This document shows positions 55,713 through 64,000 of a stretch of DNA of 64,000 nt, one piece after another. Under the pieces are notes generated by a model. The model did no database searches and was not told where the DNA came from. It saw only the letters and a program-made list of their open reading frames with translations. The stretch comes from Azotobacter beijerinckii (GTDB lineage: Bacteria; Pseudomonadota; Gammaproteobacteria; Pseudomonadales; Pseudomonadaceae), in contig NZ_FOFJ01000009.1 of assembly GCF_900110885.1 (NCBI RefSeq), positions 43,519 through 107,518 on the forward strand. The letters run 5' to 3'. A program made the position numbers and the translations under genes. Position 1 is the first letter of the stretch. Each line of letters opens with the position of its first letter.

Positions 55713-56120
55713 ATGGAACAGCATTCCGACGGTTTGAAGGTCATGGTGATCGACGATTCCAAGACGATTCGTCGCACTGCGGAAACCCTGCTGAAAAAGG
55801 TGGGGTGCGAGGTCATCACCGCCGTGGACGGTTTCGATGCCCTGTCCAAGATCGCCGATGGCCATCCGCGGATCATCTTTGTCGATATCATGATGCCGCG
55901 TCTGGACGGCTATCAGACCTGTGCCTTGATCAAGAACAACAGCGCATTCAAGTCTACGCCGGTGATCATGCTGTCCTCCAAGGACGGTCTGTTCGACAAG
56001 GCCAAGGGACGGATTGTCGGCTCCGACCAATATCTGACCAAGCCCTTCAGCAAAGAAGAGCTGCTGGGCGCGATCAGGGCCCATGTGCCCGATTTCGTCC
56101 CGGTAGAACAAGCATCCTGA
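55713..56120 (+). CDS. pilG: PilG, twitching response regulator (CheY-like)
   Basis: The 135-aa receiver has the phosphoacceptor Asp in IIFVDIMMPRLDG, Thr/Ser and the Lys in YLTKPF. It acts downstream of ChpA to promote pilus extension and cAMP. First gene of the Chp operon. Confidence 0.96.
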   Translation: MEQHSDGLKVMVIDDSKTIRRTAETLLKKVGCEVITAVDGFDALSKIADGHPRIIFVDIMMPRLDGYQTCALIKNNSAFKSTPVIMLSSKDGLFDKAKGRIVGSDQYLTKPFSKEELLGAIRAHVPDFVPVEQAS

Positions 56121-56166
56121 GCGCCGGCCGCAGGGCCGCGCTGCCTTATTCCGTATGGGGAAATCC

Positions 56167-56532
56167 ATGGCTCGAATTCTAATTGTCGATGATTCGCCGA
56201 CCGAGATGTACAAGCTGGCCGCCATGCTCGAGAAACACGGGCATAGCGTGCTCAAGGCGGAAAACGGTGCCGACGGCGTCGCCCTGGCCCGGCAGGAAAA
56301 GCCGGACGCCGTGTTGATGGATATCGTCATGCCGGGTCTGAACGGCTTCCAGGCGACCCGCCAGCTGACCAAGGACGAGGAGACCAGTCATATCCCGGTG
56401 ATCATCGTCACCACCAAGGATCAGGAGACCGACCGGGTCTGGGGCAAGCGCCAGGGCGCCCGCGACTACCTGACCAAGCCGGTGGAAGAGGGCACCCTGC
56501 TGAAAACCCTGAGCGCGGTGCTGGCCGGCTGA
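56167..56532 (+). CDS. pilH: PilH, twitching response regulator (CheY-like)
   Basis: The 121-aa receiver has ILIVDDSPTE, phospho-Asp in VLMDIVMPGLNG and Lys in YLTKPV. It counterbalances PilG in the Chp system. Confidence 0.96.
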   Translation: MARILIVDDSPTEMYKLAAMLEKHGHSVLKAENGADGVALARQEKPDAVLMDIVMPGLNGFQATRQLTKDEETSHIPVIIVTTKDQETDRVWGKRQGARDYLTKPVEEGTLLKTLSAVLAG

Positions 56533-56576
56533 TGCCGGCCCGCCGTACCCGTCTCCGTTCATAAGGCACAGACCGG

Positions 56577-57119
56577 ATGTCGCCTGCAGACACGCCCTTT
56601 CAACTGCTGCTCGAGATCGATCGGCGCTGCCGCTCGCTGGCGGCAGCGCTGCCTGCCCAGCAGGCAACGGCCCAGACCTGGAGCGGTATCGGTTTTCGCA
56701 TGGGCGAGCGGCGGTTCGTCGCCTCCATGGGCGAGGTGAGCGAGGTGCTGCACGAACCGCGCTACACCCCGCTGCCCGGCGTGAAGAGCTGGGTGAGGGG
56801 GGTCGCCAACGTGCGCGGGCGCCTGCTGCCGATCATGGACCTGTGCGAGTTCTTCGGCCGCGAGGCGGCGGCCCTGCGCAAGCAGCGGCGGGTGCTGGTG
56901 GTGGACTGCCAGGAGGTGTTCGCCGGACTGATCGTCGACGAGGTCTACGGCCTGCAGCACTTCCCGGTGGACACCTTCGCCGAGCGGCTGCCGCCGCTGG
57001 AGGCGGCGATCCAGCCGTTCATTCTCGGCGTGTTCCAGTGCGAACAGCCCTGGCTGGTGTTCAGTCCGCACGCGTTGGCACGGGACGCCGGCTTTCTCGA
57101 CGTGGCGTCGCGGCACTGA
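56577..57119 (+). CDS. pilI: PilI, CheW-like adaptor
   Basis: The 180-aa CheW-domain protein (RFVASMGEVSEVL, GVANVRGRLLPIMDL) couples the PilJ receptor to the ChpA kinase. Confidence 0.95.
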   Translation: MSPADTPFQLLLEIDRRCRSLAAALPAQQATAQTWSGIGFRMGERRFVASMGEVSEVLHEPRYTPLPGVKSWVRGVANVRGRLLPIMDLCEFFGREAAALRKQRRVLVVDCQEVFAGLIVDEVYGLQHFPVDTFAERLPPLEAAIQPFILGVFQCEQPWLVFSPHALARDAGFLDVASRH

Positions 57120-57301
57120 GCCGGACGCCCGTCCGTTTTCGAAAAACCGGGCCCATGCTGGACGGGCCCGGTCGGCAAGGTGCGCAACCTTGCCCTCAAT
57201 GGCGTTCCTGGTGGGCGCCGATCAATGTCGGGTCGGCCGTTGGCCGGCTCATTGGCGGTACAGTGGACCGTCGTTCTGCAGGGTAAGGCGGGGGTTGGAG
57301 C

Positions 57302-59350
57302 ATGCAAAAACACAATACGGACACTCTGTGGATGAGCCTGCGCAGCAGTGCATGGCTTGCCGGATTCTTCGTGATCCTGATCGTATCCATCATTCTGCTG
57401 TTCGCCATCTTCACCTATCTCAATACCCAGGCGCTCAACGACCAGCAATACATCACCCATGCCGGCGAGTTGCGTGTGCTGTCCCAGCGCATCGCCACCA
57501 ACGCCGGCGAGGCGTCGGCGGGCAACGGTCCGGCCTTCGCCCTGCTCAAGGAGTCCACCATGGACTTCGAGAAGCGCTGGGACATCCTGAAGAACGGCGA
57601 CAAGGAGACCGGCCTGCCGCCGGTGCCCTTCTCGGTGCAGGAGACGATGAACTCGGTGCAGGTCGACTGGGAGACCCTGAAGACCAACAGCGCCACCATT
57701 CTGGCCAGCCAGAAGGCCATTCTGTCCCTGCATGCGGTGGCGATGACCCTGACCGAGACCGTGCCGCAACTGCAGGCCGAATACGAGAAAGTGGTCGAGA
57801 GCCTGGTCGCCGGCGGTGCCTCGGCCACCCAGGTGGCGCTGGCCCAGCGCCAGGCGCTGCTGGCCGAGCGGATTCTCGCCTCGGTGAGGATGGTGCTCGA
57901 GGGCGGCAAGGGGGCGATCGAGGCCGCCGACCGCTTCAGCAACGACGCCGGCGAGTTCGGCCTCGTGCTCAACGCCATGCGTAACGGCAATCCGGCCCGG
58001 GGCATCGCCAAGGTCGGCGATCCCAAGGTCCTCGAGCGTCTGGCCGGGATTGCCGAGCTGTTCCAGTTCGTCAGCGGTTCGGTGGACGAGATTCTCGAGG
58101 CCTCGCCGGAGCTGCTCCAGGTGCACGAATCGGTCAATGCCGTCTTCTCCGTTGCGCAAGTCCTGCTGGACAAGGCAATGACCCTGAGCCTCAGCCTCGA
58201 AGGGCTGGCCGACGAGCGCGAGCTGACCTCCGTGGCGGGCTATGTGCTGGTCATCCTGATGGTGGCGGCGATCGTCATGATCGCCTTGGTCATGGTGCAG
58301 GGTACCCGCCGGCGCCTGCTGGAAACCGCGGAGAAGAACGAGCGCAACCAGGCGGCGATCCTGCGTCTGCTCGACGAGATCGCCGACCTCGCCGACGGCG
58401 ACCTGACCGTGGCGGCGACCGTGACCGAAGACTTCACCGGCGCGATCGCCGACTCCATCAACTACTCCATCGACCAGCTGCGCGAGCTGGTGGCGACCAT
58501 CAACCAGACCGCCCTGCAGGTGGCGGGTTCCGCCCAGGAAGCCCAGTCGACCGCGATGCACCTGGCCGAGGCTTCCGAGCACCAGGCCCAGGAAATCGCC
58601 GGCGCCTCGGCGGCGGTCAACGAGATGGCGGTGTCCATCGACCAGGTGTCGGCGAACGCCGCGGAGTCCTCGGCGGTGGCGGAGCGCTCGGTGGCCATCG
58701 CCAACAAGGGCAACGAGGTGGTGCACAACACCATCACCGGCATGGACAACATCCGCGAGCAGATCCAGGACACCTCCAAGCGGATCAAGCGCCTCGGCGA
58801 ATCGTCCCAGGAGATCGGCGACATCGTCAGCCTGATCAACGACATCGCCGACCAGACCAACATCCTCGCCCTGAACGCCGCGATCCAGGCGGCGATGGCC
58901 GGCGACGCGGGTCGCGGCTTCGCGGTGGTGGCCGACGAGGTGCAGCGCCTGGCGGAGCGTTCCTCGGCGGCGACCAAGCAGATCGAGGCACTGGTGAAGA
59001 CCATTCAGACCGATACCAACGAGGCGGTGATCTCCATGGAGCAGACCACCACCGAGGTGGTCCGCGGGGCTCGCCTGGCGCAGGACGCCGGGGTCGCCCT
59101 GGAAGAGATCGAGCGGGTATCCAAGACCCTCGCCGCGCTGATCCAGAACATTTCCAACGCGGCGCGCCAGCAGGCCTCCTCGGCCGGCCACATCTCCAAC
59201 ACCATGTTCGTGATCCAGGAGATCACCTCGCAGACCTCCGCCGGTACCAGCGCCACCGCCATGGGCATCGGCAACCTGGCCAAGATGGCCAGCGAGATGC
59301 GCAAATCGGTGTCCGGCTTCACCCTGCCGGACACCGCGGACACGCTCTGA
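57302..59350 (+). CDS. pilJ: PilJ, methyl-accepting chemoreceptor of the Chp system
   Basis: The 682-aa receptor has TM1 near residues 18-40, a periplasmic PilJ domain, TM2 near 313-335, HAMP, and the cytoplasmic signalling hairpin tip ([34 protein letters not shown]). The tip reads AAMAGDAG rather than AARAGEAG, as in PilJ. The 182-base gap before it holds only a GC-rich hairpin (57147-57171). Confidence 0.96.
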   Translation: MQKHNTDTLWMSLRSSAWLAGFFVILIVSIILLFAIFTYLNTQALNDQQYITHAGELRVLSQRIATNAGEASAGNGPAFALLKESTMDFEKRWDILKNGDKETGLPPVPFSVQETMNSVQVDWETLKTNSATILASQKAILSLHAVAMTLTETVPQLQAEYEKVVESLVAGGASATQVALAQRQALLAERILASVRMVLEGGKGAIEAADRFSNDAGEFGLVLNAMRNGNPARGIAKVGDPKVLERLAGIAELFQFVSGSVDEILEASPELLQVHESVNAVFSVAQVLLDKAMTLSLSLEGLADERELTSVAGYVLVILMVAAIVMIALVMVQGTRRRLLETAEKNERNQAAILRLLDEIADLADGDLTVAATVTEDFTGAIADSINYSIDQLRELVATINQTALQVAGSAQEAQSTAMHLAEASEHQAQEIAGASAAVNEMAVSIDQVSANAAESSAVAERSVAIANKGNEVVHNTITGMDNIREQIQDTSKRIKRLGESSQEIGDIVSLINDIADQTNILALNAAIQAAMAGDAGRGFAVVADEVQRLAERSSAATKQIEALVKTIQTDTNEAVISMEQTTTEVVRGARLAQDAGVALEEIERVSKTLAALIQNISNAARQQASSAGHISNTMFVIQEITSQTSAGTSATAMGIGNLAKMASEMRKSVSGFTLPDTADTL

Positions 59351-59412
59351 GCCGCCAGCCCGGCTCCGGACCGACAAAGAGGCGGCGGCCCCGCACGGGT
59401 CGCCGGGTGCGC

Positions 59413-60300
59413 ATGAACGAGATTCGGGCGATGCAGCCAGGAAATGCCTGGGCGATGAAAACCTCGGCCGAGATGTCCGCGGCCGAGTTCCGCGAGTGGC
59501 AGCGCCTGCTCGAGCAGCGTTCCGGCATGGTGCTCGACGAGCAGCGCCGGCGCTTCCTGCAGATCGGCCTGAGTGCCCGGATGGGCGAGTTGGGGCTGAG
59601 CGACTACGCCAGCTACTACCGGCGGGTCGTCGACGGGCCGCGGGGCGCGGTGGAGTGGTTGCAGCTGCTGGATCGTCTGACCGTCCAGGAAACCTGCTTC
59701 TTCCGCCATGCGCCATCGTTCGCGCTGCTCGCGCGCCATCTGCGCGCTCGCCTGGCCGCGGAGCGGACGCCGCGCCCCTGGGCCTTCTGGAGCGTCGGCT
59801 GCTCCACGGGCGAGGAGCCCTACTCGCTGGCCATCACCGCCATGGAAGTGCTGGCCGGCGAGTTCACGGTCCCGGCCGAGCGCTTCGGCGTCACGGCCAC
59901 CGACATCAGCCGCAGCGCCCTGGAGAGGCTGGGCCGCGGGCTGTATCCGGCGGCCAAGCTGGAGCGCCTGGATACGGCGCTGCGCGAACGTTATTTCATC
60001 GCCCAGCCGGACGGGCGCTACAGGATTCTGCCGGGGCTGGCGTCGCGCGTGTGCGGCGCCCGGCTCAACGTGCTGGACCTGGCCAAGGCGCCGATGTCCG
60101 GCATGGACGTCATTTTTTGCCAGAACCTGCTGATCTATTTTCGTCGCTGGCGGCGCCGCGAGATCCTCAACCGGCTGGCCGAGCGCCTGGCACCGGGCGG
60201 ACTCCTGGTGGTCGGGGTGGGCGAAGTGGTCGGTTGGCAGCATCCGGACCTGGTGCCGGTGGCCGACCCTCTGGTACTGGCCTTTACCCGCAGGGGGTAA
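59413..60300 (+). CDS. pilK: PilK, CheR-like methyltransferase
   Basis: The 295-aa CheR-type enzyme has the SAM region AFWSVGCSTGEEPYSLAITA, ATDISRSALERLGRGLY and FCQNLLIYF. It would methylate PilJ. ATG 59413 is chosen; a GTG two codons earlier is possible. Confidence 0.94.
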   Translation: MNEIRAMQPGNAWAMKTSAEMSAAEFREWQRLLEQRSGMVLDEQRRRFLQIGLSARMGELGLSDYASYYRRVVDGPRGAVEWLQLLDRLTVQETCFFRHAPSFALLARHLRARLAAERTPRPWAFWSVGCSTGEEPYSLAITAMEVLAGEFTVPAERFGVTATDISRSALERLGRGLYPAAKLERLDTALRERYFIAQPDGRYRILPGLASRVCGARLNVLDLAKAPMSGMDVIFCQNLLIYFRRWRRREILNRLAERLAPGGLLVVGVGEVVGWQHPDLVPVADPLVLAFTRRG

Positions 60301-60321
60301 TTCACGTTGACTGGAGTCGCT

Positions 60322-63300
60322 ATGGGTGATCGGCATGATTATGTCGCCCTGGAATGGGTCAAGGGCGAGATCGCGGAGACCCTGAAACAGGCCCGGCATG
60401 CCCTGGAGGCCTTTGTCGAGAGCCCGCAGGATCTGTCGCGGATACGCTTCTGCCTGGCCTATATCCATCAGGTGCAGGGCACCCTGCAGATGGTCGAGTT
60501 CTATGGCGCGGCGCTGCTCGCCGAGGAAATGGAGCGGCTCGCCCAGGCCATGCTGGAGGAGCGGGTGAGCGACCGCGGCGAGGCGCTGGAGGTGCTGATG
60601 CAGGCCATCCTGCAGCTGCCGGTCTACCTCGAGCGGATCCAGACCGCCCGTCGCGACCTGCCGCTGGTGGTGCTGCCGCTGCTCAACGACCTGCGCATCG
60701 CCCGCGGCGAGACCCTGCTCTCGGAGACCAGCCTGTTCGCGCCGGACCTGGGCGGCCCGGCGCCGCTCCCGGAGGCGGCGCTGGCCGCGCTGCGCACCCC
60801 CGAAACCATGGTCCTGCTGCGCAAGCTGCGGCAGATGCTGCAGCTTGCGCTGGTCGGGGTCATCCGCGACCAGGACGTGAACACCAACCTCGGCTACCTG
60901 GCGAAGGTCTTCGCCCGCCTGGAAAGCCTGTGCCGGGAGGCGCCGCTCGGCCCCCTGTGGGAAATCGCCTCCGCGCTGGTCGAGGGCCTGAGCGACGGCA
61001 GCGTGGGCCACAGCGGCGCGCTGCGCGATCTGCTGCGCCAGGTCGAGAAGGAGTTGAAGCGGCTGGTGGAGCAGGGCGTCGACGGGATCAACCAGCCCGC
61101 CCCGGAAGAACTGCTCAGGAGCCTGCTGTTCCACGCCGCCAAGGCCCCGGCCGGCGGCGTGCGCCTGCGGGCCTTGAAGGTGCGCTACCGGCTCGACGAG
61201 GCGCTGCCCGACAGCGGCGTGGTGGACGAGGAGCGCGCGCGCCTGGCCGGCCCGGACCGCGACGCGATGCGCTCGGTGGTCGCCGCCCTCTGCGAGGAGC
61301 TGGTGCGGGTCAAGGACAGCCTCGATCTCTTCGTGCGCAGCGACCGCCGCCAGCTCGCCGAGCTGGAGGCCTTGCAGGCGCCGCTCAAGCAAGTCGGCGA
61401 CACCCTCGGGATGCTCGGTTTCGGCCAGCCGCGGAAGATCGTCGCCGACCAGCTCGAGACGATCCGCGGCCTGGCCCATGGCCAGCAGGCGCCGAGCGAC
61501 GCCGTGCTGATGGACGTCGCCGGGGCGCTGCTGTACGTCGAGGCGACCCTCGCCGGGATGGTCGGCACCGCCGAGGAGCGCAGCCGCGAGGAGAACCTGC
61601 TGCCCACCACCGACGTGGCGCAGATCCACCAGATGGTGATCAAGGAGGCGCGTACCGGCCTGGAGCAGGCCAAGGACGCGATCATCGAGTTCATCGCCTC
61701 GCAGTGGAACCACGAACACCTGCAGCGCGTGCCGGTGCTGCTGACCCAGGTCCGCGGCGGACTGTCGATGATTCCCCTGGCCCGTGCGAGCGCGCTGGTC
61801 GACGTCTGCAACCGCTACATCCGGGAGCAGCTGCTGGTCGGCCGGGTGGTACCCGACTGGCAGAGCCTGGACACCCTGGCCGATGCGATCACCGGCGTCG
61901 AGTACTACCTCGAGCGGCTGAGCGAGGACCACGGCAGCGCCAGCGAACGGCTGCTCGACGTGGCCGAGGAAAGCTTGGCCAGCCTTGGCTATCCGCTGGT
62001 GGAAAAGCCTTCGATCCTCGACCGCGACACCCCGGCACCCGCACCTGTCGTCACTCCGGCGCCGGCCGCTCCCGCCGAGCCGGAGCCGGCCGTGGCGGAG
62101 CTTCCGGCCCTGCCGGAAACCGTTGCGCCGCCGGAGGCTCCCGCGCCGCCGCCCGCGAGGCTCGAAGCCGAGTCTCCGCCGCCCGCCGGGGATGCGCCGG
62201 CCCCGCCGCCGCCGACCCTGGCCGAGGTTCTGGCCGCCCCTGTGCAGGCGATCAATCCACCGGCCGGCGAGGCGCCGCCCAGCCTGCTGCCGCCGCCGGC
62301 CGACGAGGAGCCGGTGGACGAGGACCTGCTGGAGGTGTTCATCGAGGAAGCCGGCGAGGTGCTGGAAACCCTCGGCGAATACTTCCCCCGCTGGCGCGCC
62401 GACAGTGCGAACAAGGAGGCCCTGATCGAGGTCCGGCGCGCCTTCCATACCCTCAAGGGCAGCGGGCGGATGGTGCGCGCGCTGATCATCGGCGAGCTGG
62501 CCTGGTCCATCGAGAACCTGCTCAACCGCGTGCTCGACCGCAGCATCCAGCCGACCGCCGGGGTACTGCAGGTGGTGGCCGACGTGCTGGCGCTGATGCC
62601 GGCGCTGGTCGAGGAGTTCGCCGCCAAGGCCCAGCGCCAGCGCGACGATGTCGACCGCCTGGCGGCCACCGCCCACGCCCGGGCCCAGGGCGAGGAGCCG
62701 GCCGGCGCATCTGCCGAGGCCGAGGTCGAGACCCGTGCCGCGACGCCGTCGGCGAGCGGCGAGTCGGCCGACGAACTCGACGTGCAACTGCTGGAAATCT
62801 TCCGCAACGAGGCGATCTGCCATCTGCAGACCCTCGACCGCTTCCTCGCCGCCTGCGCCCGAGAGCTGCCGCAGGGAGTCACCGACGACTTGCAGCGTGC
62901 CCTGCACACCCTCAAGGGCAGCGCGCACATGGCCGGTCTCCTGCCGATCGCGGAAATCGCCATGCCGCTGGAGCGGCTGGTCAAGGAGTTCAAGACCAAC
63001 CTGATTCTCATCGATCTCGCCGAGGTCGAACTGCTCCAGCGTGCCGCGCAGCTGCTGCAACGCGGTCTGGCGCAGCTGGACAGCCGGCCGCTGGCGCCCA
63101 TCGACGGCAGCCCGGCGTTCCTCGCCGAGGTCAGGCGGCTGCACCAGGAGCGCCTCGAGGCGGCCAAGGAAGGTTGGCTGGGCGACAGCGGCGAAGTGCG
63201 CGATCCTCGGCAGATCGGCCGCTTCCTCGCCGAGGACCTGGACACCCTGCTGGAGGCCGAGGATCTGCTGCGCCGCTGGCGGCGCGATCCGGAGCCGCCG

Positions 63301-64000
63301 CAGGAACTCGCCGCGCTGCGCGGCGAGCTGGATACCCTCGGCGCCAGTGCGCGGCAGGCCGAGCTGCCCCAGATCGACGCGCTCTGCCAGGCGCTGCTGG
63401 CCCTGTACTGCGCCGCACAGGCCGGTCGTCTGACGCTCGACGAGCGCTTCTTCGGCGCAACCGAGGCCGCCCACGAGGCCTTGATTGGCATGCTCGACCA
63501 GGTTGCCGCCGCCCTGGAGGTGATTCCGCAGCCCGAGCGCGTAGCCGCGCTGCAGGCCTTGCTCGAGGACGCGGCGACCGTGGTGCCAGTGGAGGCCCTG
63601 CCGTCTGAGGAGCCGGTGCTCGATGCGCTGGATCTTGCCGAGTTGGAAGAGCTGTCTGCGGCCGAGTCGGAAATCCCCGAACCGGCGCCCGAAGAACCGG
63701 CGGAAGCCCTGGCGGCCGAAGCGCCAGGGCTCGATGCGCTGGATCTCGCCGAGCCGGAAGAGCCGCCTGCGGTCGAGCCGGAAAACCTCGAACCGGCGCC
63801 CGAAGAGCCGGCGGAGGCCCTGGCGGCCGAAGCGCCGGCGCTCGATGCGCTGGATCTCGCCGAGCTGGAAGAGCTGCCCGCAGTCGAGCCGGAAATCCCC
63901 GAGCTGGCGCCCGAAGAACCGGCGGAGGCCCCGTCAGCCGAGGAGCCGGTGCTCGATGCGCTGGATCTTGCCGAGTTGGAAGAACTGCCCGCGGCCGAGC
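60322..64000 (+). CDS. chpA: ChpA (PilL), multidomain histidine kinase of the twitching system, 5' part
   Basis: The gene runs off the right edge; 1226 codons are visible. The N-terminal part is FimL/HPt-like (YIHQVQGTLQM near H49). Further on, a Pro/Ala linker (~575-660) leads to HPt domains with HTLKGSGRM (H709) and HTLKGSAHM (H862). From ~1097 an acidic linker made of 37-residue tandem repeats runs to the end. The usual further HPt, kinase, CheW and receiver domains lie beyond the window. It phosphorylates PilG and PilH. The long minus-strand ORF over this gene is a shadow of GC-rich codon bias. Confidence 0.95.
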   Translation, partial: MGDRHDYVALEWVKGEIAETLKQARHALEAFVESPQDLSRIRFCLAYIHQVQGTLQMVEFYGAALLAEEMERLAQAMLEERVSDRGEALEVLMQAILQLPVYLERIQTARRDLPLVVLPLLNDLRIARGETLLSETSLFAPDLGGPAPLPEAALAALRTPETMVLLRKLRQMLQLALVGVIRDQDVNTNLGYLAKVFARLESLCREAPLGPLWEIASALVEGLSDGSVGHSGALRDLLRQVEKELKRLVEQGVDGINQPAPEELLRSLLFHAAKAPAGGVRLRALKVRYRLDEALPDSGVVDEERARLAGPDRDAMRSVVAALCEELVRVKDSLDLFVRSDRRQLAELEALQAPLKQVGDTLGMLGFGQPRKIVADQLETIRGLAHGQQAPSDAVLMDVAGALLYVEATLAGMVGTAEERSREENLLPTTDVAQIHQMVIKEARTGLEQAKDAIIEFIASQWNHEHLQRVPVLLTQVRGGLSMIPLARASALVDVCNRYIREQLLVGRVVPDWQSLDTLADAITGVEYYLERLSEDHGSASERLLDVAEESLASLGYPLVEKPSILDRDTPAPAPVVTPAPAAPAEPEPAVAELPALPETVAPPEAPAPPPARLEAESPPPAGDAPAPPPPTLAEVLAAPVQAINPPAGEAPPSLLPPPADEEPVDEDLLEVFIEEAGEVLETLGEYFPRWRADSANKEALIEVRRAFHTLKGSGRMVRALIIGELAWSIENLLNRVLDRSIQPTAGVLQVVADVLALMPALVEEFAAKAQRQRDDVDRLAATAHARAQGEEPAGASAEAEVETRAATPSASGESADELDVQLLEIFRNEAICHLQTLDRFLAACARELPQGVTDDLQRALHTLKGSAHMAGLLPIAEIAMPLERLVKEFKTNLILIDLAEVELLQRAAQLLQRGLAQLDSRPLAPIDGSPAFLAEVRRLHQERLEAAKEGWLGDSGEVRDPRQIGRFLAEDLDTLLEAEDLLRRWRRDPEPPQELAALRGELDTLGASARQAELPQIDALCQALLALYCAAQAGRLTLDERFFGATEAAHEALIGMLDQVAAALEVIPQPERVAALQALLEDAATVVPVEALPSEEPVLDALDLAELEELSAAESEIPEPAPEEPAEALAAEAPGLDALDLAEPEEPPAVEPENLEPAPEEPAEALAAEAPALDALDLAELEELPAVEPEIPELAPEEPAEAPSAEEPVLDALDLAELEELPAAE
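63619..64000 (+). repeat. 111-bp tandem repeat inside chpA
   Basis: The start CTCGATGCGCTGGAT recurs at 63619, 63730, 63841 and 63952, an exact 111-base period (37 codons), with the fourth copy cut by the window edge. Each unit encodes LDALDLAE, then an E/P/A-rich stretch. Copies differ by scattered substitutions but no frameshift. Confidence 0.93.

Noticed and set aside
57147..57171. Hairpin after pilI as a terminator for the pil operon
   Set aside because: The stem is good but the T-tract lies on the minus-strand side, so it does not clearly stop plus-strand transcription into pilJ.
59005..63474. Very long minus-strand ORF (1489 codons) opposite pilJ-pilK-chpA
   Set aside because: It is antisense to well-recognised genes and arises from high GC3 codon bias; its product is His/Gln/Ala/Arg-rich with no family.

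Overview
The window is chromosomal DNA of a high-GC, Pseudomonas-related diazotroph, almost certainly an Azotobacter. It carries a complete vanadium-nitrogenase (vnf) region with ligand residues at the A. vinelandii positions (VnfD C49/C75/C138/C257/H423; VnfK C31/C56/C115). Most of the remaining genes follow Pseudomonas aeruginosa gene order (gmk-rpoZ-spoT-ridA, crc-pyrE, argB-algC-dut-coaBC-radC, metW-metX-proC-pilT-pilU, pyrB-pyrR-algH-tonB3-gshB-pilGHIJK-chpA). Species assignment is inference.

Layout. (1) 1-3.1 kb is a patchy accessory end: the 5' part of a ClyA/hemolysin-E-like pore-forming toxin running off the left edge, a decayed IS5-type transposase tail, perfect palindromes, a MNT nucleotidyltransferase with an N-terminally truncated HEPN partner, a dTMP-kinase-like protein and a small unknown ORF. 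(2) 3.1-10.7 kb, all on the minus strand, is vnfD-vnfG-vnfK, an unknown 301-aa protein, a NifX-family protein (vnfY), a PhnC/D/E-like ABC transporter (vanadate uptake is my inference) and a Nif11 peptide. (3) 11.1-13.7 kb is a three-gene overlapping cassette (DUF3696-type AAA ATPase, PIN nuclease, RNA ligase) lodged between vnfFd and the vnfD control region. (4) 14.1-15.5 kb is vnfH-vnfFd with its control region. (5) 15.7-18.2 kb is an MFS transporter, a VOC protein and a small membrane protein. (6) 18.3-23.8 kb is vnfX-vnfN-vnfE, vnfA and an Nfu scaffold protein. (7) 24.1-37 kb is stringent response, nucleotide metabolism, Crc, arginine, alginate/LPS and CoA genes. (8) 37-53.4 kb is cell-wall, thiamin, methionine, proline, type IV pilus motor and pyrimidine genes. 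(9) 53.5-64 kb is TonB3, glutathione synthetase and the Chp twitching chemosensory operon, with chpA running off the right edge.

Regulation of the vnf genes can be read from the sequence. vnfH, vnfD and vnfE each have a sigma-54 -24/-12 element. Each has GTAC-N6-G(T/A)AC-type dyads upstream that fit VnfA binding. vnfH and vnfD also have IHF-like sites between the two. VnfA, encoded next to vnfENX, would therefore switch on structural proteins (DGK), reductase (H), ferredoxin (Fd) and cofactor assembly (E, N, X) together. The Nfu protein, the NifX-like protein and the ABC transporter probably supply Fe-S clusters, cofactor handling and metal.
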